NCBI GenBank assembly: GCA_009778535.1
Contig: WRJP01000037.1
Location: 1 to 13,439 of the forward strand
Length of the DNA stretch: 13,439 nucleotides
DNA from: Propionibacteriaceae bacterium
GTDB lineage: Bacteria > Actinomycetota > Actinomycetes > Propionibacteriales > Propionibacteriaceae
Reading direction: 5' to 3'
Shown: in pieces, positions 5,868 through 12,344 of the stretch
Numbering within the stretch: the first letter of the stretch is position 1
Layout: every line of letters starts with the position of its first letter
Position numbers and translations under genes: made by a program
Notes under the pieces: model-generated
Seen by the model: the letters and a program-made list of their open reading frames with translations, nothing else
The model's database searches: none
What the model was told of the DNA's origin: nothing

Positions 5868-7556
5868 ATGGAAAAGACCAAGATCGTCATTGTTGGGGGC
5901 GTCGCCGGCGGAATGTCAGTCGCCGCTAGATTGCGTCGTCTCGACCAAAATGCCGAGATCATTGTTTTGGAGCAAGGCGAACACGTTTCCTTTGCTAACT
6001 GCGGACTGCCCTACTACGTCGGCGGGGAAATAGTCGACGAGGCGCAGCTGTTGGTACAAACGCCGCAGTCGTTGCGCGAGAGCCTCAACCTGGATGTCAG
6101 AACGCACCATCAAGTCATCAGCTTTGATGCGGCTGCAAAGACTGTTCGTGTTAGCGTAGCTGGACAAGAAAGTGAGCTAAGTTACGATCACTTGGTACTT
6201 GCTCCTGGTGCAGTGGCAGCCAGACCTCCAATCCCAGGATTAGACCATCCGCTAGTACACACGCTGCGTGACGTAAAGGACGCTGCAACTCTGAAGTCCA
6301 TGGTGGTTTCGGGTGCCAAACATGCGGTGGTTCTGGGTGCTGGGTTCATCGGGCTCGAAGCAGCCGAAGGGTTAAAAGCCCAAGGTTTGAACGTAACACT
6401 GATCGAAATGGCACCGCACGTACTGCCGCCGCTGGAACAAGAAATGGCTTGGTTGGTATCCCAAGAGCTACTCGAACTGGGCATCGATGTCCGAGAGGGC
6501 ATTGCTGCGACCAAGATCGAAGATCAAAATGGGGTAGCCCAAGTGTCCCTTTCTGATCAGGATGTGCTCAGTGCTGATCTGGTGGTTTTGAGTGTAGGCA
6601 CCCGACCGGCTACAGCGCCTTTTGCAGCCTGCGGGTTGGCCTGCGACGAGCAGGGCGCGATTATCACCGATGAGCAAGGTCGCACTAACTTGGCGAATGT
6701 GTGGGCGCTCGGAGATGCGGTCGCCAGCGTCGATGCTGTAACTGGAGTCTCACGTTCGGTTCAGCTAGCAGGCCCCGCTAATCGCAGCGGGCGATTGGTG
6801 GCCGATGCCATTGGCAACACACCATGTGCTCGTCAAATTCCTAAGCTATTTGGGACTGCTATTTTGCGAGTCGGTTCGTTGACGGCAGCGATGACGGGTG
6901 CAAATCGGGCGAGCTTGGAAAGAGCAGGGATGGAGTACACCACGCTGCATTTGCATCCGCTTCACCACGCTGGATACTTCCCGGGGGCTTCCCAGGTTCA
7001 CCTGCTGGTACACATTGAGCCGGAAACCGGCAAGATTCTTGGAGCGCAAGGTGTCGGCGGAGCTGGGGTTGATAAGCGGATCGACGTGCTCGCAACAGCT
7101 ATGCGTGCCGGTCTGACAGCTCCTGATCTGATCGACATTGATCTTGCATATTCGCCGCTGTATGGTTCGGCGAAAGACCCAGTAACTATGGTTGGTTTCC
7201 TTGCCGACAATGTGCTCACCGGACAGACCAAACTGTGGTACCCAACCGGTCTCGACTGGGCGCGTAAGCAGTGTTTGATTCTCGACGTAAGAACCCCAGA
7301 TGAGTTCGCATCTGGACATGTTCTGGAAGCTGTGAATATTCCGCATGTTGAGTTGCGCGAGTCTTTAGCGAAGGTTGTTGCACTGGCAGCCGGGCGTCCT
7401 ATTGCTGTGATGTGTCAATCGGGAGTACGCAGCTACATTGCCCATCGCATCTTGGCCAGCGCCGGATTGGATTCACAAACCTTGTCAGGTGGCATGTTGA
7501 CGCTACGTGCCTACCTTGGGGCAAATGCCGACGACGCTATCACTAAGAGCCGATAA
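5868..7556 (+). CDS. CoA-disulfide / NADH-dependent persulfide reductase with C-terminal rhodanese domain
   Basis: A 562-residue flavoprotein fused to a sulfurtransferase, close to the length of known CoADR-RHD/Npsr proteins (about 550-565). Residues 5-20 carry the FAD motif IVIVGGVAGGMSVAAR; SFANCGLPYYVGG holds the redox-active Cys45; AVVLGAGFIGLEAAE (153-167) is the NAD(P)H motif; and YSPLYGSAKDPV matches the tyrosine-containing CoA-site segment of the family. A rhodanese domain fills about 465-560, with LILDVRTPDEF and active-site loop MCQSGVRS (Cys516). Such fusions reduce CoA-persulfide or polysulfide sulfur and CoA disulfide in the cytoplasm. The frame extends upstream to 5766, but the ATG at 5868 fits the family N-terminus and sits at the predicted leaderless transcription start; the extra 34 residues would be encoded across the operator. 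Two nt separate it from the sensor gene. Confidence 0.92.
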   Translation: MEKTKIVIVGGVAGGMSVAARLRRLDQNAEIIVLEQGEHVSFANCGLPYYVGGEIVDEAQLLVQTPQSLRESLNLDVRTHHQVISFDAAAKTVRVSVAGQESELSYDHLVLAPGAVAARPPIPGLDHPLVHTLRDVKDAATLKSMVVSGAKHAVVLGAGFIGLEAAEGLKAQGLNVTLIEMAPHVLPPLEQEMAWLVSQELLELGIDVREGIAATKIEDQNGVAQVSLSDQDVLSADLVVLSVGTRPATAPFAACGLACDEQGAIITDEQGRTNLANVWALGDAVASVDAVTGVSRSVQLAGPANRSGRLVADAIGNTPCARQIPKLFGTAILRVGSLTAAMTGANRASLERAGMEYTTLHLHPLHHAGYFPGASQVHLLVHIEPETGKILGAQGVGGAGVDKRIDVLATAMRAGLTAPDLIDIDLAYSPLYGSAKDPVTMVGFLADNVLTGQTKLWYPTGLDWARKQCLILDVRTPDEFASGHVLEAVNIPHVELRESLAKVVALAAGRPIAVMCQSGVRSYIAHRILASAGLDSQTLSGGMLTLRAYLGANADDAITKSR

Positions 7557-7558
7557 TC

Positions 7559-7861
7559 ATGCAGCAGGCAACTAAGGAACCAGACATCAAGCACCAAGTG
7601 CTCAATCGGTTGAAGCGAGCGCAAGGTCAGCTACGGGCGGTCATCGCGGCGGTTGAAAATGACGACGACTGCCGCGCCGTAGTCACCCAGCTTTCAGCGG
7701 TGTCAAAAGCCATTGATCGGGCTGGTTTCATCATCGTCATGGGCAATATGAAACTGTGTTTGAGCGCCGACGCTGACCAGCTGTCGTCAGTTCAACAAGA
7801 CCAAAAAACCGTCCGGCTAGACATTGCTGAGATCGAGAAAATCTTCATGATGCTCAAATGA
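7559..7861 (+). CDS. cstR: CsoR-family repressor, CstR-like persulfide sensor
   Basis: A 100-residue all-helical DUF156 (CsoR/RcnR/FrmR) repressor: KHQVLNRLKRAQGQLRAVIAAVE, then DDDCRAVVTQLSAVSKAIDRAG. The family position-determining residues are Cys38 and Cys67, 29 apart. The position four before the second Cys, a histidine ligand in copper-sensing CsoR, is Asn63 here, which breaks the Cys-His-Cys copper set and matches the two-cysteine pattern of CstR, where persulfides crosslink the cysteines and release DNA. Co-transcription with a persulfide reductase-rhodanese and the operator at 5840-5861 support sulfane-sulfur sensing with autoregulation. It starts 2 nt after the reductase stop with no strong Shine-Dalgarno, so translation is probably coupled. 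A copper or other thiol-reactive sensor cannot be wholly excluded. Confidence 0.85.
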   Translation: MQQATKEPDIKHQVLNRLKRAQGQLRAVIAAVENDDDCRAVVTQLSAVSKAIDRAGFIIVMGNMKLCLSADADQLSSVQQDQKTVRLDIAEIEKIFMMLK

Positions 7862-7915
7862 ACCACCAGTACAAGACCAGTTAGCTAAACCCAAACAATT
7901 TAAAGGAAAATGAAA

Positions 7916-8098
7916 ATGTGTTACCCACGCAAATGTGAAATCTGTGGCAAGACCACCTGGGGCGGCTGCGGCGCGCACGTCGCTCAAGTCAAGGTGGGGG
8001 TTCCCGCCGAAAATTGGTGTGATGGAAAACACACTCAAGCTGAAATTGATAACCCCGTCCCGCAATCGGGATTTTTGAGCAGATTCTTTGGGCGCTGA
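7916..8098 (+). CDS. Small Cys-rich conserved protein of the sulfane-sulfur operon
   Basis: A 60-residue protein with cysteines at 2, 7, 10, 18 and 35: MCYPRKCEICGKTTWGGCG, then HVAQVKVGVPAENWCDGKH. The CxxC at 7-10 with Cys18, His21, Cys35 and His39 could bind zinc as a small ribbon, or offer thiols to carry sulfur. The last 20 residues look disordered. I recognise this as a type of small actinobacterial protein seen near such regulators, but know no assigned function. The second Met (7916) is preferred over 7910 because AAAGG (7902-7906) then has a 9-nt spacing instead of 3. It lies 54 nt after the sensor and no terminator intervenes, so it is probably the third operon gene. Confidence 0.75.
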   Translation: MCYPRKCEICGKTTWGGCGAHVAQVKVGVPAENWCDGKHTQAEIDNPVPQSGFLSRFFGR

Positions 8099-8142
8099 GC
8101 AACTAGTCATTCCGCTCATGCCATGACACAGATAGGAAATAC

Positions 8143-8943
8143 ATGATTAGACAAACTCTGCGATGGAAGCTCGTCGTCGGCTTTATTGGCCTTGCTGTGA
8201 TATCTGGGTGTGCCGTTCCGCAAATATCGCCATTAGTTGATGCTCCCGAGGCGCTACCGTCTACTGCCGCAGCTTCGACGCCTAGTATGACACCGGTTGA
8301 GCCTGTGGTTTCAACGTCGCCACATACTCCGCTACCCACTGCCACCCCAGAAACGACGGTCGCAGTCACAGCGCCCAGCGTGGTTGGAATGACGGTAGCA
8401 CAAGCTCGTCAAACGCTTGCATCCCATGGTGTGGAGATCGAAGAAAGTTTTACTGCTGGATCGACGGTGATAGGTGCTGTGGATTTGCTTGTCACTGGCC
8501 AGTCTCAAGTTGGCAGTGTAGTCAAGCTCACAATCACCGGTACAGCAGCCACGCCTTCGCCGACACCCACGCCGCAGACGGTGGAAAATCCTGCTAGCAC
8601 ACCTACTGCTAAACCATCGGCTACAACAAGTCCAAAATCGACTGCAAAGCCAACGGCGACCACGAAACCAACGGCGACGACCAAGCCAACAGCGACCGCC
8701 AAGCCAACAGCAACACCAAAACCAACAGCAACACCAAAACCAACAGCAACACCAAAACCAACAGCAACACCAAAACCAACAGCAACACCAAAACCAACCG
8801 CAACCACCACACCTGCGAAGCAGGTAGTTCATCCAGGCGCATTCTGCACACCTGTTGGAGCAAAGGGCGTTACCGCTAAAGGCACCCCGATGGTATGCAA
8901 GACAACTGACAAGGATTCTCGTGCCAGGTGGCGAGCCGCTTAG
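8143..8943 (+). CDS. PASTA-domain lipoprotein with KPTATP repeat stalk and two-Cys C-terminal module
   Basis: A 266-residue exported protein. A signal peptide with lipobox (LAVISGC, Cys23) should anchor it to the outer face of the membrane. Residues about 24-75 form a Ser/Thr/Pro linker; about 76-133 form a single PASTA domain (PSVVGMTVAQARQTLASHGV to VVKLTITG), a fold known to bind peptidoglycan or stabilise penicillin-binding proteins and kinases. A Thr/Pro/Lys stalk follows, with nine KPTAT-type hexapeptides (169-222), likely wall-spanning. The last 35 residues (from GAFCTPVGAKGVT to RARWRAA) carry two cysteines and recur at the end of the surface protein at 12404-13438. AGGAA lies 4 nt before the ATG. 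It follows the Cys-rich gene by 44 nt, so co-transcription is possible. Specific function unknown. Confidence 0.85.
   Translation: MIRQTLRWKLVVGFIGLAVISGCAVPQISPLVDAPEALPSTAAASTPSMTPVEPVVSTSPHTPLPTATPETTVAVTAPSVVGMTVAQARQTLASHGVEIEESFTAGSTVIGAVDLLVTGQSQVGSVVKLTITGTAATPSPTPTPQTVENPASTPTAKPSATTSPKSTAKPTATTKPTATTKPTATAKPTATPKPTATPKPTATPKPTATPKPTATPKPTATTTPAKQVVHPGAFCTPVGAKGVTAKGTPMVCKTTDKDSRARWRAA
8647..8808 (+). repeat. Nine 18-bp tandem repeats encoding KPTAT(P/T/A)
   Basis: In-frame tandem units of 18 bp. The last full units (8701-8790) are nearly perfect copies of AAACCAACAGCAACACCA, only the first differing by one G; the three before them (8647-8700) and the last (8791-8808) have diverged. 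This gradient suggests recent expansion of the central block by slippage or unequal crossing-over. Unit length keeps the frame, so copy number can change stalk length without breaking the gene. Confidence 0.95.
8836..8940 (+). other. C-terminal 35-residue two-Cys module, copy 1
   Basis: Encodes the end of the PASTA lipoprotein: GAFCTPVGAKGVTAKGTPM, VCKTT, then a variable DKDS and the invariant RARWRAA before the stop. Identical at 29 of 35 residues to 12407-12511 on the other strand. Cysteines at module positions 4 and 21 could form a disulfide outside the cell. Confidence 0.85.
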
Positions 8944-8977
8944 CATCTCCCTACGGGTCAGATAGTCGCGCCCTCTC

Positions 8978-9024
8978 GGGTTCAATTTCCTTAGGAGTCG
9001 GAGCCACCTAAGGGAATTGAACCC
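8978..9024. repeat. 18-bp inverted repeat overlapping the tRNA-Thr 3' end
   Basis: The left arm GGGTTCAATTTCCTTAGG (8978-8995) matches the reverse complement of CCTAAGGGAATTGAACCC (9007-9024) at 17 of 18 positions, with an 11-nt spacer. The right arm is the T-arm and acceptor 3' strand of the tRNA. No T-tract follows on either strand, so it is not a typical terminator. Transcripts from either strand could form an 18-bp hairpin. Confidence 0.9.
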
Positions 9025-9074
9025 TTGACCTGCTCATTACGAGTGAGCCGCTCTGCCGACTGAGCTAAGGTGGC
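9002..9074 (-). tRNA. tRNA-Thr (anticodon CGT)
   Basis: A complete 73-nt cloverleaf on the minus strand. Acceptor GCCACCT pairs with AGGTGGC; the D-arm has AGCTCAGTCGGCAGAGC; the anticodon stem GCTCA/TGAGC encloses loop CTCGTAA with anticodon CGT (reads ACG); the T-arm is AAGGG-TTCAATT-CCCTT. The discriminator base is T, and CCA is not encoded (TCCG follows). A possible -10, TATAGT, lies at 9113-9108 on the same strand, about 34 nt upstream; the -35 is weak. The trailer contains an inverted copy of the gene's own 3' end. Confidence 0.97.
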
Positions 9075-9193
9075 GACAACCGACCTGTGGTGGCCGGTGC
9101 GCGAATAACTATATCTTGGTGTAGCCGGACGAGCGAAACTTTCTTCATTTATGTGAAGTTACTGCGTAATATGAACTCGCGTAGGCTTGTGCC

Positions 9194-10531
9194 ATGACCA
9201 ATACAGAGTTGACCGATCGGGTTGAGGAACTGCTGCCGCAGCTAGTAACTGACTTAACAGAACTCATTGCTATCCCCTCGATCTCATCGGTGCCAGAACA
9301 CGCCACCGATGTGCGCAAAGCCCAAGAAAAAATAGTTTCTTGGCTACTTGAAATTGGAGCGGCCGACGCTCAGATCGTGCAAGAGGGCGGACAACCCGCC
9401 GTGATAGCGCATTTCCCCGCGCCGCCCGGAAAACCCACAGTGTTGCTCTACGCACATTCCGATGTGCAACCATTCGGTGAGATTTCGGATTGGAGTTCAG
9501 CCCCAACCCACGCCGTCATACGCAATGGCAGGCTTTACGCTCGTGGTAGTGCCGACGACAAAAACGGAGTCATGGCTCATATTGCTGCACTGCGTGCATT
9601 TAATGGCAAGCCCCCGGTAGGGGTCACGGTATTCATAGAAGGAGAAGAAGAAATCGGTTCGCCCACGGTTGCTCAAATTCTCAACAAACACCGCGACGTG
9701 TTAGCAGCCGACGTTTTCGTAATCTCAGATGCCAGCAATTGGGATTCCGACCACCCAACAATCACCAACACATTGCGCGGTATCGGAGAGTGCGTCGTGA
9801 CGGTGCGAACTCTCGATCACGGTGTTCACTCCGGTGAGTTCGGGGGCGTCGTACCAGATGCGCTAACCACACTTTGCAGGCTACTTGCTACCCTGCATGA
9901 CGAGCAGGGCAATGTGGCAGTCGCTGGGATCAAACGTTTTCCGGCACCCGATTTGGAATATCCAACTGATCGGCTGGCCGAAGAAACAGGGAAACTTCCA
10001 GCAACTACCTGGATTGGAACTGGTTCTGTCGTAGAACGCCTATGGACTTCGCCCAGCATCTCAGTTTTGGGCATAGATACGACGAATATCGCCCAAGCAT
10101 CGAACACCTTGATACCGCAGGCGAGTGCAAAGATCGGATTACGCGTAGCTCCTGGTGACGACGCGGCTGCCGCACTACAACACTTGGTATCCCATCTGGA
10201 AGCGCACGTGCCTTGGGGCGCGCAAATCGAAATCACAGCACTGAACTCGGGTGAGCCGAGCATCATCGCAACCGACGGGTCAGCAGCACAAGCAATGCGG
10301 GAAGCGATGACAGAAGTCTGGGGATCCCCGCCGGTACTCATGGGAATGGGCGGTTCAATTCCTATGATAAAACTCTTTCAGGAAACTTTCCCAGCTGCCG
10401 AAGTGCTTTGTGTCGGTTCTTGCGACGCCACTTCGCGCATCCACGGTGTGAACGAGTCGCTCGATCTTGAACTCTTTCGTAAATACGTCCTAGCGCAAAC
10501 GCTATTACTTGAAAAACTTAAAGCGCTGTAA
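9194..10531 (+). CDS. M20-family metallo-dipeptidase
   Basis: A 445-residue cytoplasmic di-zinc peptidase of the M20 (PepV/CNDP-like) family. Metal and catalytic motifs are in order: HSDVQP (His88, with Asp90 supporting), ARGSADDKNG (bridging Asp121), EGEEEIGSP (general base Glu151, metal ligand Glu152), a dimerisation-domain segment with DHGVHSGEFGG, and the late SRIHGVNE supplying the last histidine. It probably hydrolyses dipeptides or related amides for amino-acid recycling; the exact substrate cannot be read from sequence. No Shine-Dalgarno precedes the ATG, and a TAGGCT hexamer (9182-9187) ends exactly 6 nt before it, suggesting a leaderless transcript, though the matching -35 (TTACTG, 9159-9164) is weak. 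It is divergent from tRNA-Thr and upstream of rpsF on the same strand, 158 nt apart. Confidence 0.92.
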   Translation: MTNTELTDRVEELLPQLVTDLTELIAIPSISSVPEHATDVRKAQEKIVSWLLEIGAADAQIVQEGGQPAVIAHFPAPPGKPTVLLYAHSDVQPFGEISDWSSAPTHAVIRNGRLYARGSADDKNGVMAHIAALRAFNGKPPVGVTVFIEGEEEIGSPTVAQILNKHRDVLAADVFVISDASNWDSDHPTITNTLRGIGECVVTVRTLDHGVHSGEFGGVVPDALTTLCRLLATLHDEQGNVAVAGIKRFPAPDLEYPTDRLAEETGKLPATTWIGTGSVVERLWTSPSISVLGIDTTNIAQASNTLIPQASAKIGLRVAPGDDAAAALQHLVSHLEAHVPWGAQIEITALNSGEPSIIATDGSAAQAMREAMTEVWGSPPVLMGMGGSIPMIKLFQETFPAAEVLCVGSCDATSRIHGVNESLDLELFRKYVLAQTLLLEKLKAL

Positions 10532-10596
10532 CACCCTAACTGGAATCGCCTCGGCTTCAGGCAGCGACCGGCCGTGCTTGAAAGCCCGAAATAGGG

Positions 10597-10689
10597 TAGA
10601 GTGGCACCTCGGTTGTATTAACCTGATACGCCCTCCTGCTGTGGGAAATGCCCATAGCCGCTCTAGTCCAGAGGAGGTGAGGTCCGCGT
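10597..10689 (+). promoter_or_regulatory. Probable promoter -10 and structured leader of rpsF
   Basis: TAGAGT (10597-10602) is a good actinobacterial -10, but no convincing -35 stands at the right distance. The leader after it contains CCTCCT (10632-10637), exactly complementary to AGGAGG (10672-10677) in the rpsF Shine-Dalgarno, and a small TGGG/CCCA hairpin (10642-10654). Pairing could hide the ribosome site. rpsF leaders in many bacteria bind the S6:S18 complex for feedback control, so this may be such a leader. I cannot confirm the consensus fold. Confidence 0.4.
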
Positions 10690-10980
10690 ATGCGTGAATA
10701 CGAAGTAATAGTGATCATTGACCCTGAGGTTGACGATCGTCTAGTAAACGGTTTGCTGGACAAGCCGCTCAAGGCTTTCAAAAAGTCCGGTGGCGTTGTG
10801 GACAACATCGATGTTTGGGGTCGACGCCGTTTGGCCTATGACATTAACAAGAAGTCAGAAGGCATCTACGCCGTACTGAACCTTCATGCTGAACCTGATG
10901 TCGTAAAGGAACTGGATCGTCAATACACTTTGAACGAACAGATCATGCGCACCAAGGTGATCCGTCCGGATCTTCACTGA
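10690..10980 (+). CDS. rpsF: 30S ribosomal protein S6
   Basis: A 96-residue ribosomal protein with the S6 pattern MREYEVIVIIDPEVDD at the start, DVWGRRRLAYDINKKSEGIYAV in the middle and DRQYTLNEQIMRTKVIR near the end. It binds the central domain of 16S rRNA together with S18, whose gene lies third in this cluster. The ATG has an excellent GGAGGTGA (10673-10680) at 9-nt spacing. First gene of the rpsF-ssb-rpsR-rplI block. The C-terminus lacks the extra acidic tail seen in some bacteria. Normal length for Actinobacteria. Confidence 0.98.
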   Translation: MREYEVIVIIDPEVDDRLVNGLLDKPLKAFKKSGGVVDNIDVWGRRRLAYDINKKSEGIYAVLNLHAEPDVVKELDRQYTLNEQIMRTKVIRPDLH

Positions 10981-10983
10981 GAC

Positions 10984-11017
10984 GTTGCGCAGCATCAGTA
11001 ATACTGCTGCTTGCAAC
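10984..11017 (+). other. Stable hairpin in the rpsF-ssb intergenic RNA
   Basis: GTTGCGCAGCA (10984-10994) pairs with TGCTGC-tt-GCAAC (11005-11017): an 11-bp stem with one 2-nt bulge and a 10-nt loop. It begins 4 nt after the rpsF stop and lies 37 nt before the ssb start. No T-tract follows, so it is more likely a processing or stability element, or a weak attenuator, than a full terminator. Confidence 0.6.
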
Positions 11018-11054
11018 TCCTATCCGGATACCAAGAACCTATCGAAAGGCAATC

Positions 11055-11522
11055 ATGGCTGGCGAAACCATAATTACCGTAGTTGGAAATCTCACCGCTG
11101 ACCCAGAGCTGCGCTTTACTCCGACCGGAGCACCGGTAGCTAATTTCACTGTCGCGTCAACGCCACGGATGTTCGATCGTCAAAACAACGAATGGAAAGA
11201 TGGCGATGCCATGTTCCTGAACTGCGCAATTTGGCGTCAAGCAGCAGAGAATGTTGCCGAAACTCTGACGAAAGGTATGCGAGTGATCGTGCAGGGTAGG
11301 TTGCGTTCGCGCAGCTATGAAACCCGCGAAGGAGAACGCCGCACCGTCTTTGAAGTCGAAGTCGAGGAGATTGGCCCCAGTTTGCGGTACGCCACAGCAA
11401 AGGTCAATCGCAGCACGAGCGGTGCTAGCTCTGGTGGTTGGCAGGCAAGCCAATCTTCGGAAGCGAACATCGGTCCTGACCCTTGGGCGAATAGCTCTGC
11501 AAGCGAAGAGCCGCCGTTCTAA
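11055..11522 (+). CDS. ssb: Single-stranded DNA-binding protein
   Basis: A 155-residue SSB. Residues 1 to about 110 form the OB fold (ETIITVVGNLTADPELRFTP, FLNCAIWRQAAENVAETL, KGMRVIVQGRLRSRSYE) that binds single-stranded DNA as a tetramer. A Ser/Gly-rich flexible linker follows, then the conserved acidic tip SEEPPF, which recruits replication and repair partners. AAAGG lies 7-8 nt before the ATG. Its place between rpsF and rpsR is the classic bacterial arrangement. No anomaly in the coding sequence. Confidence 0.98.
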   Translation: MAGETIITVVGNLTADPELRFTPTGAPVANFTVASTPRMFDRQNNEWKDGDAMFLNCAIWRQAAENVAETLTKGMRVIVQGRLRSRSYETREGERRTVFEVEVEEIGPSLRYATAKVNRSTSGASSGGWQASQSSEANIGPDPWANSSASEEPPF

Positions 11523-11631
11523 GAAAACCACTGTCTGGGTTGATACCAAGGCAGCACCTGACCCAAATCATTAGGCACATTCCGGCAAAGGCACACAGCG
11601 CGAGCCGGGCTCCAAGAAAGGAAGCACCACA

Positions 11632-11871
11632 ATGGCCTCACAGCGTAAACCTGTGAAGAATATAAAAAAACTTGCCCCCGCGAAAGCGATCAAGATTGGG
11701 CATGTTGATTACAAAGACGTCGCTACACTGCGTCGCTTTATTTCGGAGCGCGGGAAGATTCGTGCCCGCCGCGTCACCGGCTTATCCGTACAGGAACAAC
11801 GCATGATCGCTATTGCCGTGAAAAACGCACGCGAAGTTGCATTGCTCCCCTACGTTTCGACATCTCGCTGA
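11632..11871 (+). CDS. rpsR: 30S ribosomal protein S18 (cysteine-free form)
   Basis: A 79-residue S18: HVDYKDVATLRRFISERGKIRARRVTGLSVQEQRMIAIAVKNAREVALLPYVS is the conserved rRNA- and S6-binding core. The N-terminal region where zinc-binding S18 proteins carry CxxC reads KKLAPAKAIKIG, and there is no cysteine anywhere, so this is the zinc-independent C-minus form, which also occurs in the main operon of some other actinobacteria. AAAGGAAG lies 8-9 nt before the ATG. It follows ssb after 109 nt that hold only a small GAGC/GCTC hairpin near 11599-11609 and no gene. Confidence 0.97.
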   Translation: MASQRKPVKNIKKLAPAKAIKIGHVDYKDVATLRRFISERGKIRARRVTGLSVQEQRMIAIAVKNAREVALLPYVSTSR

Positions 11872-11885
11872 TTGGAGGAGAGGAA

Positions 11886-12332
11886 ATGAAACTTATTCTC
11901 ACTGCCGCAGTTGAAGGTGTTGGTATCGCAGGTGACATCGTCGAAGTAAAAGATGGCTATGGACGGAACTACCTGCTGCCGCGCAACTATGCGATTTCCT
12001 GGAGCAAAGGTGCAGAAAAGCAGATTGCAGGTATCAAACGTGCACGAGACGCACGCGATATTCGCTCCGCTGACCACGCAGCACAGATACGCACCCAGTT
12101 GGAAGAATTGCAGGTGACACTAGTCGCGAGAGCGGGCGAATCCGGCAGACTCTTCGGAGCTGTCACGCCAGCAGACGTAGTGCAAGCCGTGAAGAAAGCC
12201 GGTGGACCTTCGCTCGACAAGCGCGGCGTTGTAATCGCTAAGCCGATAAAACTAGTGGGGAAGCACACCGTAGGCATTAAGTTGACCGCAGGAATCACTG
12301 CTCACATCGAGTTGGAAGTAGCTACTGCTTAG
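11886..12332 (+). CDS. rplI: 50S ribosomal protein L9
   Basis: A 148-residue L9 of standard length. The N-terminal rRNA-binding domain has the signature GDIVEVKDGYGRNYLLPRNYA; a long connecting helix (EKQIAGIKRARDARDIRSADHAAQI) leads to a C-terminal domain ending VGIKLTAGITAHIELEVATA. It binds 23S rRNA near the L1 stalk. GGAGGAGAGG directly precedes the ATG, 14 nt after the rpsR stop, so the two are co-translated from one message. It is the last gene of the block; the dnaB often found next is absent. Confidence 0.98.
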   Translation: MKLILTAAVEGVGIAGDIVEVKDGYGRNYLLPRNYAISWSKGAEKQIAGIKRARDARDIRSADHAAQIRTQLEELQVTLVARAGESGRLFGAVTPADVVQAVKKAGGPSLDKRGVVIAKPIKLVGKHTVGIKLTAGITAHIELEVATA

Positions 12333-12344
12333 GCTAGCTACCCG

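Noticed and set aside
8647..8808. CRISPR-like regular repeats
   Set aside because: Units are contiguous with no unique spacers and keep an 18-bp coding period in frame with the lipoprotein.
8332..8985. Long minus-strand open frames over the lipoprotein gene, with Cys/Trp- or Val/Gly-rich periodic sequence
   Set aside because: They are antisense shadows of the 18-bp repeat array; no ribosome site, no recognisable domain, and composition follows the repeat alone.
11523..11631. Possible small RNA or riboswitch between ssb and rpsR
   Set aside because: Only a 4-bp GAGC/GCTC hairpin and weak 5-bp pairings are visible; no known motif recognised.
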